From UBA2241 sp963777895 (lineage in GTDB: Bacteria > Actinomycetota > Thermoleophilia > UBA2241), in NCBI GenBank assembly GCA_963777895.1, contig CAVZSF010000005.1, forward strand, positions 186,001 to 250,000: DNA of 64,000 nt. The letters are read 5' to 3'. Positions 31,729 to 41,625 of the stretch are shown piece by piece. The notes beneath the pieces were generated by a model, which saw nothing but the letters and a program-made list of their open reading frames with translations, was not told the DNA's origin and made no database searches. The position numbers were made by a program, and so were the translations under genes. Position 1 is the first letter of the stretch. Each line of letters begins with the position of its first letter.

Positions 31729-34695
31729 ATGAGCGACCGTCACCGCATCCCGGATCTCACCGCGGCCGGCGAGGCCGCCGCAGCGGAGCTGCGGCGCGTC
31801 GTCGCCGGCCGCGTCTCCACGACTCCGCTCAGCCGCTGGCTGTATTCGACCGACGCCTCGGGTTATCGGGTGGTCCCCCAGGTGACGCTGCTCGCCGCCG
31901 CCGTGGACGACATCGTCGCGGCGGCCACCGTAGCGGCGCGCTTCGGCCTGCCGCTCACCGCGCGCGGAGCGGCGACCAGCCTCGCCGGGCAGGCCGTCGG
32001 CGCCGGGATCGTCCTCGACTGCTTCAGGCTCGACCGCGTCCTGTCCATCGACCCCGAGCGGCGCCTCGCCCGGGTCGAGCCCGGCGTCATCCAGGCCTCG
32101 CTGAACCGGGCCGCCGCGCCGTTCGGCCTCGAGTTCGGACCGGACACGTCGACCGTCGACCAAGCCACCATCGGGGGCATGGTCGGCAACAACTCCTCGG
32201 GCTCGCGCTCGATCGTGTACGGCGAATCGAAGGACAAGGTACGAAGGGTGGCTGCGGTGCTCGCCGGGGGAGAGGCCGTGGTGCTCGGCCCTCCCGGGGA
32301 CGACGCCGCGAACGAGGGCGGCGCTGGGGCCCGCATCGCGGCCGCGCTGGCCGCCATCCCGGTACGGTATGGCGACGCCCTCCGAACGGGATGGCCTCCG
32401 ACGTCACGCTGCACGTCGGGCTACAACCTCCGCGAGCTCCTGGCGCCGCAGCCAAATCCGGCGCGTCTGCTGGCAGGGTCGGAGGGCAGCCTGGCGCTGT
32501 TCGCCGAGCTCGAGGTCGAGCTCGACCGCCGTCCCGCGCTCAGGGTCGGCGCCGCCCTCACGTTCGCCACGGTGCGGCAGGCGCTGGAGGCGAACCTCGC
32601 CATCCTCGAGAGCGGCCCGTCCGCGGTCGAGCTGCTTGACCTGGCTCCCCTGCGCCGCTCGCCGAAGCTCGCGACGTACCGCCGCCTCGCATCCCTCCTC
32701 GAGGGGGACGAGCAGGCCATGCTCACGGTCGAGTATCAGGGGGAGCCGGACGAGGCGCACGAGGGTCTGGCGCGGCTGCGTACCCTGGAGGCGGCCCTCG
32801 GGGCGAGCCGCACGGCGTATCTGACCGAGCCCGCGGCGCTGGGCGAGGCAGCGGCGCTGCGCCGGGCCGTCCTGCCGCTGCTCATGGGCGCGCCCGGCGC
32901 CGAGCGGCCGGTCTCGTTCATCGAGGACACGGCGGTGGCTCCCGGCCAGCTGGCCGACTTCGTCGAGGACTTCCGGACGCTCGTCGCCACCCATGGGGTC
33001 ACGGCCTCGTTCACGGGCCACGCCTCGGCCGGGTGTCTCCACGTCAGGCCGCTCCTGGACCTGAAGACGGCCGCGGGCGTGGCCCGTATGGACGCGCTCG
33101 CCGCCGAGGTCGGCGGGTTGGTGCTCGAGTACCACGGCGTGATCTCGGGCGAGCACGGTTGCGGCCGGTCGCGCTCCTGGTTCCTGCCACGGCTGTACGG
33201 CGACGAGATCATGGCGGCCTTTGCGGAGCTCAAGGCCGCCTTCGACCCCGAGGGGCTCCTCAACCCGGGGGTGATCCTCGCCCCCGCCGGGGTCATCGAG
33301 AACCTGCGATTCGGGGCCGACTATCGGACGGTCGCGACGTGGCGCCCGCACCTGTCGTACGCGGCAGAGGGGGGCTTCGAAGCGGCCGTCGAGAAGTGCT
33401 TCGGAGCCGGGCTCTGCAAGAAAGCGACCGGCAGCATGTGCCCGCCGGCAGCCGCGTCTCGCGACGAGGCGCACACGACGCGGGCGCGTGCCAACGTCCT
33501 GCAGGCGATCCTCTGCGGGGCCGTGCCGCTGGACCAGCTCGACGACGACGAGCTCCGTGACGTGCTGGGCACCTGCGTGGCCTGCAAGGCGTGCAAGGAC
33601 GAGTGTCCGGCCGGCGTCGACATGGCGGCTCTCAAGGTGGAATGGCTCGGCGAGGTGCGGGCGCGCACCGGAGTGCCGTTGCTGGCCCGCGGCATCGGCG
33701 ACTTCAGACGCCTCGCGCGCCTCGCCGGGCCTGTGGCGCCCCTGATCAACGCCGTGGCCGCCACCCCCCTGGCACGCCTCGTCACCGACCGGCTGGGTGT
33801 CGCCCACGCGCGGCCGCTGCCGGCCTTCGCGCGGCGGCCGCTGACCCGGCTCGCCGGCGACGACGACGCCGATGCCGACGTGCTGCTCCTGGCCGACTGC
33901 TTCGCGGAACACCAGGAGCCGGAGATCGGCGTCGCCGCCCTCGCCCTCTTGCGGGCCGCCGGCCGTCGGGTCCGCGTCGTCGACGCCGGCTGTTGCGGAC
34001 GCACCGCGCTTTCGACCGGGCAGATCGAGAAGGCACGCGCCGCGGCGGCGGCCATGCTCGGACGCCTGGCGCCGGAGGTGCGCGCCGGCCGCCTCGTCGC
34101 CGTGCTCGAGCCGAGCTGTCTGTCGATGCTGCTCGACGACTGGCGACGGCTCCTTCCCGGCGACGAGCGCGTCGAGGAGGTCGCGGTGCGCGCCCGCCTT
34201 CTGCAGGAACTCGTCGCCGACGACGCGGAGGCGGGGCGGCTCGCCTTCGCCGCCGGCGGCGCTGCCCTGTTCCACCCTCACTGCCACGAGCGCGCCCTTG
34301 TCGGCCCCGGCCACAGTATCCGTGCCCTGCGCGCCGTCCCCGATCTCGAGCTGACCGTGCTGGACGCCGGCTGCTGCGGGATGTCGGGCATCTTCGGCTA
34401 CGAGGCCGCCCACTACGAGATGAGCGTGGACATCGCGGAACACGCCCTTCTGCCGGCCGTGAGAGAGGCCGGCCCCGGCGTCGCGGTCTTGGCCACCGGC
34501 ACGTCGTGCCGGGCCCAGATCCGCGACCTCGCCGGCCGGCCGGCCGCGCACCCGCTGACGTTCCTGCGCGAGCGGCTCGTGGAGGCGGATGACGCGTCCG
34601 GAGGTGGCCGCCGGGACGGCGGGCGAGCCGTGCTGCGGGATAGCGCGCCTGCGGTCGCCCCCGGAGCCGCTCCCTCCCCGGCGGAGACGGCCTGA
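31729..34695 (+). CDS. FAD/Fe-S D-2-hydroxyacid dehydrogenase, YdiJ-like fusion
   Basis: A 988-residue three-part protein. Residues about 40-270 form the FAD-binding PCMH domain (TARGAATSLAGQAVG, TIGGMVGNNSSGSRS); about 270-540 the FAD-oxidase C-terminal domain ending in SGEHGCGRSRSW; then a cysteine motif CVACKACKDECP near 615 for a 4Fe-4S cluster (a possible second cluster's CKKATGSMCP lies near 565), and two CCG domains with DAGCCGRT and DAGCCGMSG. This is the layout of YdiJ/D-lactate or D-2-hydroxyglutarate dehydrogenases fused to a GlpC-like electron carrier. It probably oxidises a D-hydroxyacid and passes electrons to quinone. The ATG lies 78 bases after ccdA. Confidence 0.87.
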   Translation: MSDRHRIPDLTAAGEAAAAELRRVVAGRVSTTPLSRWLYSTDASGYRVVPQVTLLAAAVDDIVAAATVAARFGLPLTARGAATSLAGQAVGAGIVLDCFRLDRVLSIDPERRLARVEPGVIQASLNRAAAPFGLEFGPDTSTVDQATIGGMVGNNSSGSRSIVYGESKDKVRRVAAVLAGGEAVVLGPPGDDAANEGGAGARIAAALAAIPVRYGDALRTGWPPTSRCTSGYNLRELLAPQPNPARLLAGSEGSLALFAELEVELDRRPALRVGAALTFATVRQALEANLAILESGPSAVELLDLAPLRRSPKLATYRRLASLLEGDEQAMLTVEYQGEPDEAHEGLARLRTLEAALGASRTAYLTEPAALGEAAALRRAVLPLLMGAPGAERPVSFIEDTAVAPGQLADFVEDFRTLVATHGVTASFTGHASAGCLHVRPLLDLKTAAGVARMDALAAEVGGLVLEYHGVISGEHGCGRSRSWFLPRLYGDEIMAAFAELKAAFDPEGLLNPGVILAPAGVIENLRFGADYRTVATWRPHLSYAAEGGFEAAVEKCFGAGLCKKATGSMCPPAAASRDEAHTTRARANVLQAILCGAVPLDQLDDDELRDVLGTCVACKACKDECPAGVDMAALKVEWLGEVRARTGVPLLARGIGDFRRLARLAGPVAPLINAVAATPLARLVTDRLGVAHARPLPAFARRPLTRLAGDDDADADVLLLADCFAEHQEPEIGVAALALLRAAGRRVRVVDAGCCGRTALSTGQIEKARAAAAAMLGRLAPEVRAGRLVAVLEPSCLSMLLDDWRRLLPGDERVEEVAVRARLLQELVADDAEAGRLAFAAGGAALFHPHCHERALVGPGHSIRALRAVPDLELTVLDAGCCGMSGIFGYEAAHYEMSVDIAEHALLPAVREAGPGVAVLATGTSCRAQIRDLAGRPAAHPLTFLRERLVEADDASGGGRRDGGRAVLRDSAPAVAPGAAPSPAETA

Positions 34696-34883
34696 TGTCC
34701 GGCACCGACGTGCTGATCTGGGTCGCCGGCGTCGCGGGACTGGCGGTCGCCGTCTTCGGCCTGGTCAGCTTGCTGACGGGTGCGGTGCGGGGGCGGCGAC
34801 CGCTCGAGGCGGTGGCCGCTCTCGCCATCACCGCCCTCGTCATCTGGTTCCTGCTCGCCCACGGCGACCTGCTGCTCCGCTAG
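34695..34883 (+). CDS. Small two-helix membrane protein
   Basis: A 62-residue protein with helices at about 6-28 and 37-58 and a basic RGRRP turn between them, so both ends lie on the same side. The ATG shares its A with the last base of the upstream stop (TGATG), a sign of translational coupling to the large dehydrogenase. It may help anchor that enzyme to the membrane, but this is only inferred from position. No family is recognised. Confidence 0.6.
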   Translation: MSGTDVLIWVAGVAGLAVAVFGLVSLLTGAVRGRRPLEAVAALAITALVIWFLLAHGDLLLR

Positions 34884-34951
34884 CCTCCTAAGGGGCTTCG
34901 GCCCTTCTGCCGATACTCCCAGCGTCGCGGCTGGAGCCGCGGCATTCACCC

Positions 34952-36298
34952 ATGGAGGGACTGCCCAAAAGAGCCCGCTTCTGCCTCGTGGCCGTCGTCA
35001 CGGCTGCGGCCGCGACGGCGCTGCTCGGCTTCTCGCGTCACGCCCAAACGGACCTGACAGGCTGGGATTGGCTTGCGCTCCTCGCGTTCACCCTGCTGAT
35101 GTTCCTGGGCGAGGCCGGCGGCATGGTGGGCAGCGTCAGGCAGCCCACGTCCGCCGAGATCTCAAACCAGGTCTTCACGGCGAGCGTCCACATCGCCGCG
35201 ATCATCCTGTTCGGGCCATTCGCCGCGGCTCTCGCAGCGGCCGTGGCCGTCCTGGTGGCCGAGGCGCTGCGCCGGGCGGCCTGGGTCAAGGCTCTCTTCA
35301 ATGTCAGCCTGATGGTCGTGGTCGTGACCTGGTCGGGAGTGCTGTACGAGCTCGTCCGCACGGGCCTCGTGGAGACCGGGGGTCCGCTGACCTTCCCTGC
35401 CGACTACCTCTCGGTGGCGGCGCTGATCATCGCCTACGCGATCCTCAACGACGGGCTGCTCGCATGGATGCTCGCGCTCGCCAACGAGGCCGACTTCGTG
35501 GACACGCTGAGCGACATCATGCGCGAGGCCTGGCCCGTGACGCTCACCGAGGGAGCCGTCGGGGTGCTGGTCGCGTACCTCTACCAGGTCGACCCCTGGG
35601 TCCTGCCCTTCGCGGTGCCGCCGCTGGTCGCGGTCATGATCGCGTATCGCAACTACGTCGCCGCCCGCCGGGACACCGAGGAGGCGCTCGTCGCCATGGC
35701 CGACGTGGTCGAGAGTCGCGACCCCTACACCGCCGCGCACTCGCAGCGGGTCGCCGAGTACGCCGTCGCCCTGGGCCGGAACCGGAGGCTCGGCGAGGCG
35801 GAGCTGAAGTCGCTCGAGCTCGCGGGCCGGTTGCACGACCTGGGCAAGATCGGGGTCGACAACTCCGTGCTCTTCAAGCCGGGGTCGCTCACGGCGGATG
35901 AGTACGCCGTGATGCAGCAGCACCCGGAGCTTTCGGGGCGCATCCTTCAGCTCTTCGATTTCGCCCGCCGGGAGACCCAGTACATCCACCTCCATCACGA
36001 GCGCGTGGACGGGGCGGGGTACCCGTACGGCCTCCTCGGCGAGGAGATACCGCTCGCGGCGCGAATCCTGAGTATCGCGGACGCGTTCGATGCGATGACC
36101 ACGGACCGACCGTACCGCAACGGGATGACGAGGCAGCAGGCGTTGCGGGTCCTGCGGGAGAACGCGGGCACCCAGTTCGACGCCGCGCTCGTCGAAGCGT
36201 TCTGCGGGCTGTATCGTGAACGGGCGCAGGCCGGCGGGCCGCCGGCGGAGGCGCCGGCCTTCGCCGGCGCGACCGAGTCGCTGGGTAGAGGGGCATGA
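34952..36298 (+). CDS. Membrane HD-GYP domain phosphodiesterase
   Basis: A 448-residue protein: seven or so helices to about residue 230, then an HD-GYP domain with HSQRVAEYAVAL, LHDLGKIGV (HD pair and Lys), a VMQQHPELSGRIL segment, LHHERVDGAGYPYGL (the GYP motif) and ILSIADAFDAMTTDRPYR. The domain should hydrolyse cyclic di-GMP using a di- or tri-iron site. The membrane part resembles MASE-like sensors and has no known ligand motif. The stop overlaps the start of a LuxR-type response regulator (ATGA), so both belong to one signalling unit. A Pro/Ala tail ends the protein. Confidence 0.9.
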   Translation: MEGLPKRARFCLVAVVTAAAATALLGFSRHAQTDLTGWDWLALLAFTLLMFLGEAGGMVGSVRQPTSAEISNQVFTASVHIAAIILFGPFAAALAAAVAVLVAEALRRAAWVKALFNVSLMVVVVTWSGVLYELVRTGLVETGGPLTFPADYLSVAALIIAYAILNDGLLAWMLALANEADFVDTLSDIMREAWPVTLTEGAVGVLVAYLYQVDPWVLPFAVPPLVAVMIAYRNYVAARRDTEEALVAMADVVESRDPYTAAHSQRVAEYAVALGRNRRLGEAELKSLELAGRLHDLGKIGVDNSVLFKPGSLTADEYAVMQQHPELSGRILQLFDFARRETQYIHLHHERVDGAGYPYGLLGEEIPLAARILSIADAFDAMTTDRPYRNGMTRQQALRVLRENAGTQFDAALVEAFCGLYRERAQAGGPPAEAPAFAGATESLGRGA

Positions 36299-36882
36299 GC
36301 GGGCGCAGGATCTTGATCGTCGACGACGAGCCGGACATCCGCCGGCTGCTCGGCGACACCCTCGAGTCACACGGCTACGTCGTCGAGACGGCCGCCGACG
36401 CCGCCGAGGCGGTACGCAAGGGCGGCCTCTTCCTGCCCGACCTGGTGCTGCTCGACATCATGCTGCCGGACGCCGACGGTTTCAGCGTCTATGAGCGCCT
36501 CCGCAAACGCCCCGCCGACCTCAGTTGCCCGATCATCTTCCTCACGGCGCGGCGCGAGCTCGACGACAAGCTGCACGGCTTGGAGCAAGGGGCCGTGGAC
36601 TACATCACCAAGCCCTTCCACATGAAGGAGCTGCTGGCACGCGTGAAGGTGCACCTGGGGGAGCTCGCGCCGGTCAAGGGGGACATCCCCAATCCGATGA
36701 CCGAGCGCGAGCTCGAGGTCCTGCGCATGCTCTCGACGGGCAAGACGTACAAGCAAGTGGCCACGGCGCTGCGGCTCTCGCAGAGCACCGTGCGCAACCA
36801 CCTGCACAACGTCTACCAGAAGCTGAACGTGGTGGATCGCGCGCAGGCGGTCATCGTCAGTCGCGAGAACGGCTGGATCTAG
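36295..36882 (+). CDS. Response regulator with LuxR-type HTH (NarL family-like)
   Basis: A 195-residue regulator. Receiver domain (about 5-118) with IVDDEPD, phosphorylated Asp in LVLLDIMLPDADGF, IIFLTARRE and the lysine in DYITKPFHMKELL, then a LuxR HTH (about 132-193) with MTERELEVLRMLSTGKTYKQVA and LSQSTVRNHLHNVYQKL. The receiver looks more like the OmpR type while the output is LuxR-like. The start overlaps the HD-GYP stop. No kinase gene is next to it, so its phosphodonor is unknown; the HD-GYP membrane protein may modulate the same pathway. Confidence 0.92.
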   Translation: MSGRRILIVDDEPDIRRLLGDTLESHGYVVETAADAAEAVRKGGLFLPDLVLLDIMLPDADGFSVYERLRKRPADLSCPIIFLTARRELDDKLHGLEQGAVDYITKPFHMKELLARVKVHLGELAPVKGDIPNPMTERELEVLRMLSTGKTYKQVATALRLSQSTVRNHLHNVYQKLNVVDRAQAVIVSRENGWI

Positions 36883-36910
36883 AGGTCGCGGCGGCCGGGC
36901 GGCCGCGCGG

Positions 36911-37171
36911 TCAGCTGGTGGAGAAGGGCAGGTCGGGCAGGGACCAGGTGACGCGCTCTGCCCGGCGGTCGTCGCGCCGCCGGTCGCTCAGGGGGCTTGG
37001 TCCGCAGAGATAACGGTCGCTGCGCCGCCGCTCACCCACGCGACGATCGACCACCACGCGCACGTCCGAACGCTCCGCGTAGTGATGTGTGAGGCGCTCG
37101 AAGAAGAAGCCCTCGAGCGGGCGGGGGACGACGATGATCCTGGGTTGGCTGGCCTCGGCGGCGTACGCCAT
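36911..37171 (-). CDS. Small basic hypothetical protein
   Basis: An 86-residue protein. The first 30 residues (PRIIVVPRPLEGFFFERL) look like a beta strand and helix; the middle has repeated arginine motifs (DRRVGERRRSDR, DRRRDDRRAER). Proteins with RRxGERR-type tails are frequent in actinobacteria but have no known function. It is convergent with the response regulator gene. No enzyme or DNA-binding motif is recognised. Confidence 0.6.
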   Translation of the reverse strand: MAYAAEASQPRIIVVPRPLEGFFFERLTHHYAERSDVRVVVDRRVGERRRSDRYLCGPSPLSDRRRDDRRAERVTWSLPDLPFSTS

Positions 37172-37238
37172 GGTCCCTCCTTGACACCTGCATGATACCG
37201 CGTTGAGCCTCTGTGGATTCGTCGCCCGCAGCCCGTTT

Positions 37239-37269
37239 TCCTTGCGCGCGCTCCGGCGGGGCGCAAGGA
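37239..37269. other. Inverted repeat upstream of the formate dehydrogenase gene
   Basis: TCCTTGCGC (37239-37247) and GCGCAAGGA (37261-37269) are exact reverse complements around 13 bases. It lies in the 221-base gap between the small protein and the formate dehydrogenase gene. It has no T-tract, and may be an operator or a hairpin of unknown use. A TAGACT box (37345-37350) downstream may be the -10 for the dehydrogenase, leaving a leader of about 35 bases. Confidence 0.35.
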
Positions 37270-37392
37270 GCGTCGTCTGGCTGGGCGACGACGGGACCAG
37301 CCGGGTTGCACGCGGCGCCCTTCTGGCTCAGCCTGAACCTGGGCTAGACTTAGTGGCCTGACGGTGAGGGCGCACGACGTGAGGAGACGCGC

Positions 37393-40069
37393 GTGGAGCT
37401 GACGATCGACGGGCGGCCGGTGGCCGCCGAGCCCGGCACGACGGTCCTGAAGGCGGCGCGTGCCGCGGGCATCGACATCCCCTCTCTCTGCCAGGACGAC
37501 CGCCTCGAGCCCTTCGCCGCCTGCCGTCTCTGCCTCGTCGAGATCGAGGGCATGCGCGCACCGGTCGTGTCGTGCGCGACCCAGGTGGCCGACGGCATGG
37601 TGGTCACCACCGAGACCGACGAGATCCGGGAGCAGCGCCAGGTGCTGCTCGACCTCCTTCTCTCCGACCACCGCGGCGACTGCATCGTCTGCGACCAGGC
37701 CGGCTGCTGCCGCCTTCAGGACCTCGCCTACAGGTACGGCGTCGCCGAGACCAGCTACAAGGGCGACCTCCGCGAGTACCCGGCGCGCGAGGACACCCCC
37801 TTCATCGCCTACGACCCCAGCAAGTGCATCCTCTGCGGGCGCTGCGTCGGCATCTGCCAGGAAGTGCAGCAGTGCGAGGTGCTCGACTTCGCGGAACGCG
37901 GCTTCGAGTCCGTCATCGCCACATCGTTCCACCGCTCCATGGTCGACACTCAGTGCGAGCTCTGTGGCAACTGCGTCTCCGCCTGCCCCACAGGGGCGCT
38001 CCAGGACAAGCTCAGCCGGCTGCAGGGGCGCACCTGGGAAACGCAGCCCGTCGACTCCGTCTGCACCTTCTGCGGCTGCGGTTGCCGCATTCAGCTCGAG
38101 GTCAAGGACGGCCGCGTCGTGCAGATCGGTTCGCGCCTCGGCGACGGCCCCGGGCAGGGCAACCTGTGCGTGAAGGGCCGGTACGGCTTCCAGTTCATCG
38201 GCCACCCCGAGCGCCTGAACAAGCCGCTGGTGCGCCGCGACGGCGAGCTCGTCGAGGCCTCGTGGGACGAGGCCCTCGAGCTGGTGGCGCGGCGCATGAC
38301 CGAGGTGCGCGACGCTCACGGCTCCGACGCCCTCGCCGGCTTCTCCTCGGCGCGCTGCACGAACGAGGAGAACTACCTCTTCCAGAAGTTCATGCGTGCC
38401 GTGATCGGCACCCAGAACGTCGACCACTGCGCGCGCCTCTGCCACGCCTCGACGGTCACGGGCCTGCGCCAGTCCCTGGGCAGCGGCGCCATGACCAACT
38501 CGTTCGACGATCTCGAGACGGCCGACGCGGTGCTCATCGTCGGCTCGAACACGAGCGAATCGCACCCCATCGCCGCGCTGCGCATCAAGAAGGCCAAGCG
38601 GCGCGGCGCGAAGCTGATCGTCGTCGACCCCCGGGCGATCGACATGGCACGCCGCGCCGACCTGCACCTGCAGCTGCGCCCCGGCACGAACGTCGCGGTG
38701 CTGAACGGCATCATGCACGTCATCGTCGAGGAAGGGCTGGCCGACGACGCCTTCATCGCCGAGCGCACCGAAGGGTACGAGGAGCTCCCCGCGCTCGCTG
38801 GCCGCCTACACGCCCGAGCTGGTGGAGCAGATCTCGGGCGTCCCGGCGGCCCAGATCCGCGAGGCGGCGCGCATCTACGCGACGGCGGAGCGCGCCGCCA
38901 TCCTGTACTCCATGGGCATCACCCAGCACTCGCACGGCACCGAGCACGTGCTCGCCATCTCCAACCTCGCGCTCCTCACCGGCAACCTCGGCAAGCCCGG
39001 CGCCGGCGTGAACCCGCTGCGCGGCCAGAACAACGTGCAGGGCGCCTGCGACATGGGCGCGCTGCCGGACGTGTATCCGGGCTACCAGGGCGTGACCGAC
39101 CCCGCCGCCCGCGAGAAGTTCTAGGCGGCGTGGGGCGTCGAGCTGCCCGCCGAGGTCGGCCTCACCGTGACCGAAGCCTTCGACGCGATGGCCGACGGCA
39201 GGGTGCGCGGCCTCTACGTCATGGGCGAGAACCCGATGCTGTCAGACCCCGACCAGGCGCACGTCGAGGCGGCCCTCAAGGGTCTCGAGTTCCTCGTCGT
39301 CCAGGACATCTTCCTCACGGAGACGGCGGCGCTCGCCGACGTGGTGCTGCCGGCCGCCAGCTTCGCCGAGAAGGACGGCACGTTCACCAACACCGAGCGC
39401 CGCGTGCAGCTGCTGCACAAGGCGGTCGACCCGCCCGGCGAGGCGCGCGACGACGCGTGGATCATCACTGAGCTGGCGCGGCGGCTGGGCGCCCCCTGGG
39501 AACACGTCCCGGCACGGGACGTGTTCGCCGAGGTGGCCTCCGTGACGCCGAGCTACGCGGGCATCAGCCACGACCGCCTCGAGACGGAGCGCGGCCTGTG
39601 CTGGCCGTGCCCGGCGCCCGACCACCCCGGCACGCCGATCCTCCACATCGGCCAGTTCACGCGCGGCAGAGGCAAGTTCTTCCCGGTCGCGTACGAGCCG
39701 CCGGCCGAGGAAGCCGACGCGGACTACCCGCTGACGCTCACCACGGGCCGCCTCCTCGAGCACTACCACACCGGCACGATGACACGGCGGTCGGACGGGC
39801 TCAACGAGCTCGTGCCGACCGGCTTCGCCGAGATCCACCCCACGGACGCCCGCGACGCCGGCGTCAGCGACGGGGCGACGGTCACCCTGGCCACCCGCCG
39901 GGGTACCATCTCGGTACCGGCGTACGTCACGCCCCGGGTGCGTCAGGGCACGGTGTTCGTGCCGTTCCACTTCTGGGAGTCGCCGGCCAACCGGCTCACC
40001 AACACGGCGCGCGACCCCATGGCGAAGATCCCGGAGTTCAAGGTCTGCGCTTGCAGGGTCAGCGCCTGA
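37393..40069 (+). pseudogene. fdhA: Formate dehydrogenase catalytic subunit with NuoG-like N terminus, broken by a frameshift and a TAG
   Basis: Reassembled length is about 891 residues. The N terminus has a 2Fe-2S domain (Cys33, 44, 47, 61), a His/Cys 4Fe-4S segment, two 4Fe-4S clusters (CILCGRCVGIC, CELCGNCVSAC) and the catalytic-domain cluster CTFCGCGCR. The Mo/W ligand is Cys350 in HCARLCHAS, where many enzymes have selenocysteine. The frame shifts by one extra base at about 38785-38798 (AAYTPELVEQ resumes in the next frame), and GAGAAGTTCTAGGCGGCG places TAG at 39122-39124 where homologs would have Glu. After that the frame runs cleanly through the MGD-binding C-terminal domain to 40069. 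Read errors or recent decay are both possible. The protein would oxidise formate or reduce CO2 with NAD- or ferredoxin-linked partners, perhaps the NuoE/F-like proteins at 60-62.6 kb. Confidence 0.8.
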
Positions 40070-40075
40070 CGGCGC

Positions 40076-40771
40076 TTGATCCCTCTCCACGACGATAACC
40101 CGACCCGCCGCTTCCCGGTGGTCACGGTGGCGCTCATCGCCGCCAACCTCGCCGTGTTCGCGTTCGAGCTCTCGCTGCCGCGCGCCGGCCTCACCCTGGA
40201 CGGGCTCTTCACCCGGGCCGGCCTGATCCCCTACGAGATCGCCAACCGCGTCGACGTCCCGCCCGGCGACCTCGTCCCGTGGTACCTCACCCTCCTGACG
40301 TCCATGTTCCTGCACGGCGGCTGGCTGCACATCGGCTCGAACATGCTGTTTCTGTGGATCTTCGGCAACAACGTCGAGGATCTCCTGGGGAGGGCCCGCT
40401 TCCTGGGCTTCTACCTCCTGTGCGGACTGGTCGCCGGCTTCGCCCAGGTCATCATCGACCTCGGTTCCACGACGCCGACGATCGGCGCGAGCGGAGCGAT
40501 CGCCGGCGTGCTCGGCGCCTACATCCTGCTGTGGCCCCGCGCCCGCGTGCTGACCGTCGTCATCCTGGGGTTCTTCTTCCCGATCGTCGCCCTGCCGGCC
40601 TGGGTGCTGCTTGGGATGTGGTTCCTGCTGCAGGCCGTCCAGGGCGCACTCTCGCTGGGCGGGGACGCGAGTGTGGCATACTTCGCGCATATCGGCGGCT
40701 TCCTGGCGGGCTTGGTGATCGCCGTCCCCGTGGCGGCGCGGCGCATGCGCCAGGCCCGCTGGTGGAGCTGA
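40076..40771 (+). CDS. Rhomboid family intramembrane serine protease
   Basis: A 231-residue protein with six to seven helices. The catalytic Ser is in TIGASGAIAGVLGAYI near residue 140 and the His in AYFAHIGGFLAG near 204; HGGWLHIGSNMLFLWIFG gives the conserved second-helix segment. It cleaves transmembrane substrates. The TTG start is six bases after the dehydrogenase stop, and its end overlaps the next start, so it may be read from the same mRNA. This long form with an extra loop is common in actinobacteria and related phyla. Confidence 0.9.
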   Translation: MIPLHDDNPTRRFPVVTVALIAANLAVFAFELSLPRAGLTLDGLFTRAGLIPYEIANRVDVPPGDLVPWYLTLLTSMFLHGGWLHIGSNMLFLWIFGNNVEDLLGRARFLGFYLLCGLVAGFAQVIIDLGSTTPTIGASGAIAGVLGAYILLWPRARVLTVVILGFFFPIVALPAWVLLGMWFLLQAVQGALSLGGDASVAYFAHIGGFLAGLVIAVPVAARRMRQARWWS

Positions 40772-41625
40772 CGCCGCCCGCCGGATCGCGGCGGCGCGGT
40801 GCGACGCCGGGGGGCGAGCTGAACGACTACCACGTGCATACCCATCTCTGCGGGCACGCCGAGGGCACGCCGCGGGCCTGCGTCGAACGCGCCATCGAGC
40901 TGGGCCTCGGGGAGATCGGCTTCGCCGACCACCTCCCGATGGTCCGCCACTGGGAGCCCGGCCTGAGCATGCGCCGCGAGCAGCTCGACGAGTACGTCGA
41001 GACCGTGTCCGCACTGGCGCACGAGTACCGCGACGAGGTGCGCGTGCTGCTGGGCATCGAGGCCGACTACTTCGAGGGCGCCGAGGACGAGACGGCGTCG
41101 CTCCTCGGCGCCTACCCGTTCGTCTACGCGATCGGCTCGGTGCACTACGTCGGGGGCACCGACCACAGCCATCCGGTCAATCGCATGAAGATCCCGGAGT
41201 ACGGCGTCGACCGCCTGCACGCCGAGAGCGCGCGGCTCGCCGCCGCCGCCGCTGCGACGGGGCTGTTCGCCGTCATCGGCCATCTCGACCTGCCCAAGAA
41301 GTTCGGGCACCGTCCGCATGACGCGGCGGCCGTGGCGGCGGCGTGGCACACGGCGCTGGCCGCCATCGCCGCCGCCGGGGCCGCTGTGGAGCTGAACACG
41401 GCGGGCTGGCGACAGCCGGCCGGCGAGGCGTACCCCGCGCCGGCCGTCCTGGCCGCCGCCGCGCGTCTCGGGGTGCCCTTGACCTTCGGGTCGGACGCGC
41501 ATCGCCCGGGCGACGTCGGCAGCCGCCTCGGCGACGCCGCGGCGCTGGCGCGCTCCGCCGGCTACTCCGCGACCCTGCGCCTCTCCGACGGGACGGCGGA
41601 GGCTCTGCCGGAGGCGGCGGCATGA
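40762..41625 (+). CDS. PHP-domain phosphatase, histidinol-phosphatase HisK-like
   Basis: A 287-residue PHP protein. The HxH motif lies in DYHVHTHLCGHAEG near residue 27, EIGFADH near 54, GIEADY near 97, GSVHYV near 120, GHLDLPKKF near 170, and SDAH near 245; these supply the trinuclear metal site. The pattern, including the CGHA segment, matches HisK-type histidinol phosphatases, though other PHP phosphoesterases are close. GTG 40762 overlaps the rhomboid end and is the first start in frame near the domain. No other histidine genes lie nearby. Confidence 0.8.
   Translation: MELTPPAGSRRRGATPGGELNDYHVHTHLCGHAEGTPRACVERAIELGLGEIGFADHLPMVRHWEPGLSMRREQLDEYVETVSALAHEYRDEVRVLLGIEADYFEGAEDETASLLGAYPFVYAIGSVHYVGGTDHSHPVNRMKIPEYGVDRLHAESARLAAAAAATGLFAVIGHLDLPKKFGHRPHDAAAVAAAWHTALAAIAAAGAAVELNTAGWRQPAGEAYPAPAVLAAAARLGVPLTFGSDAHRPGDVGSRLGDAAALARSAGYSATLRLSDGTAEALPEAAA

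Noticed and set aside
37239..37269. Terminator for an upstream gene
   Set aside because: No plus-strand gene ends before it and there is no T-tract, so it is listed only as an inverted repeat.
38440..38442. Selenocysteine at the formate dehydrogenase metal site
   Set aside because: The codon is TGC (Cys), not TGA.
39122..39124. Pyrrolysine or other recoding at the TAG in formate dehydrogenase
   Set aside because: The position is not a catalytic residue, a frameshift lies nearby, and no recoding machinery is seen.
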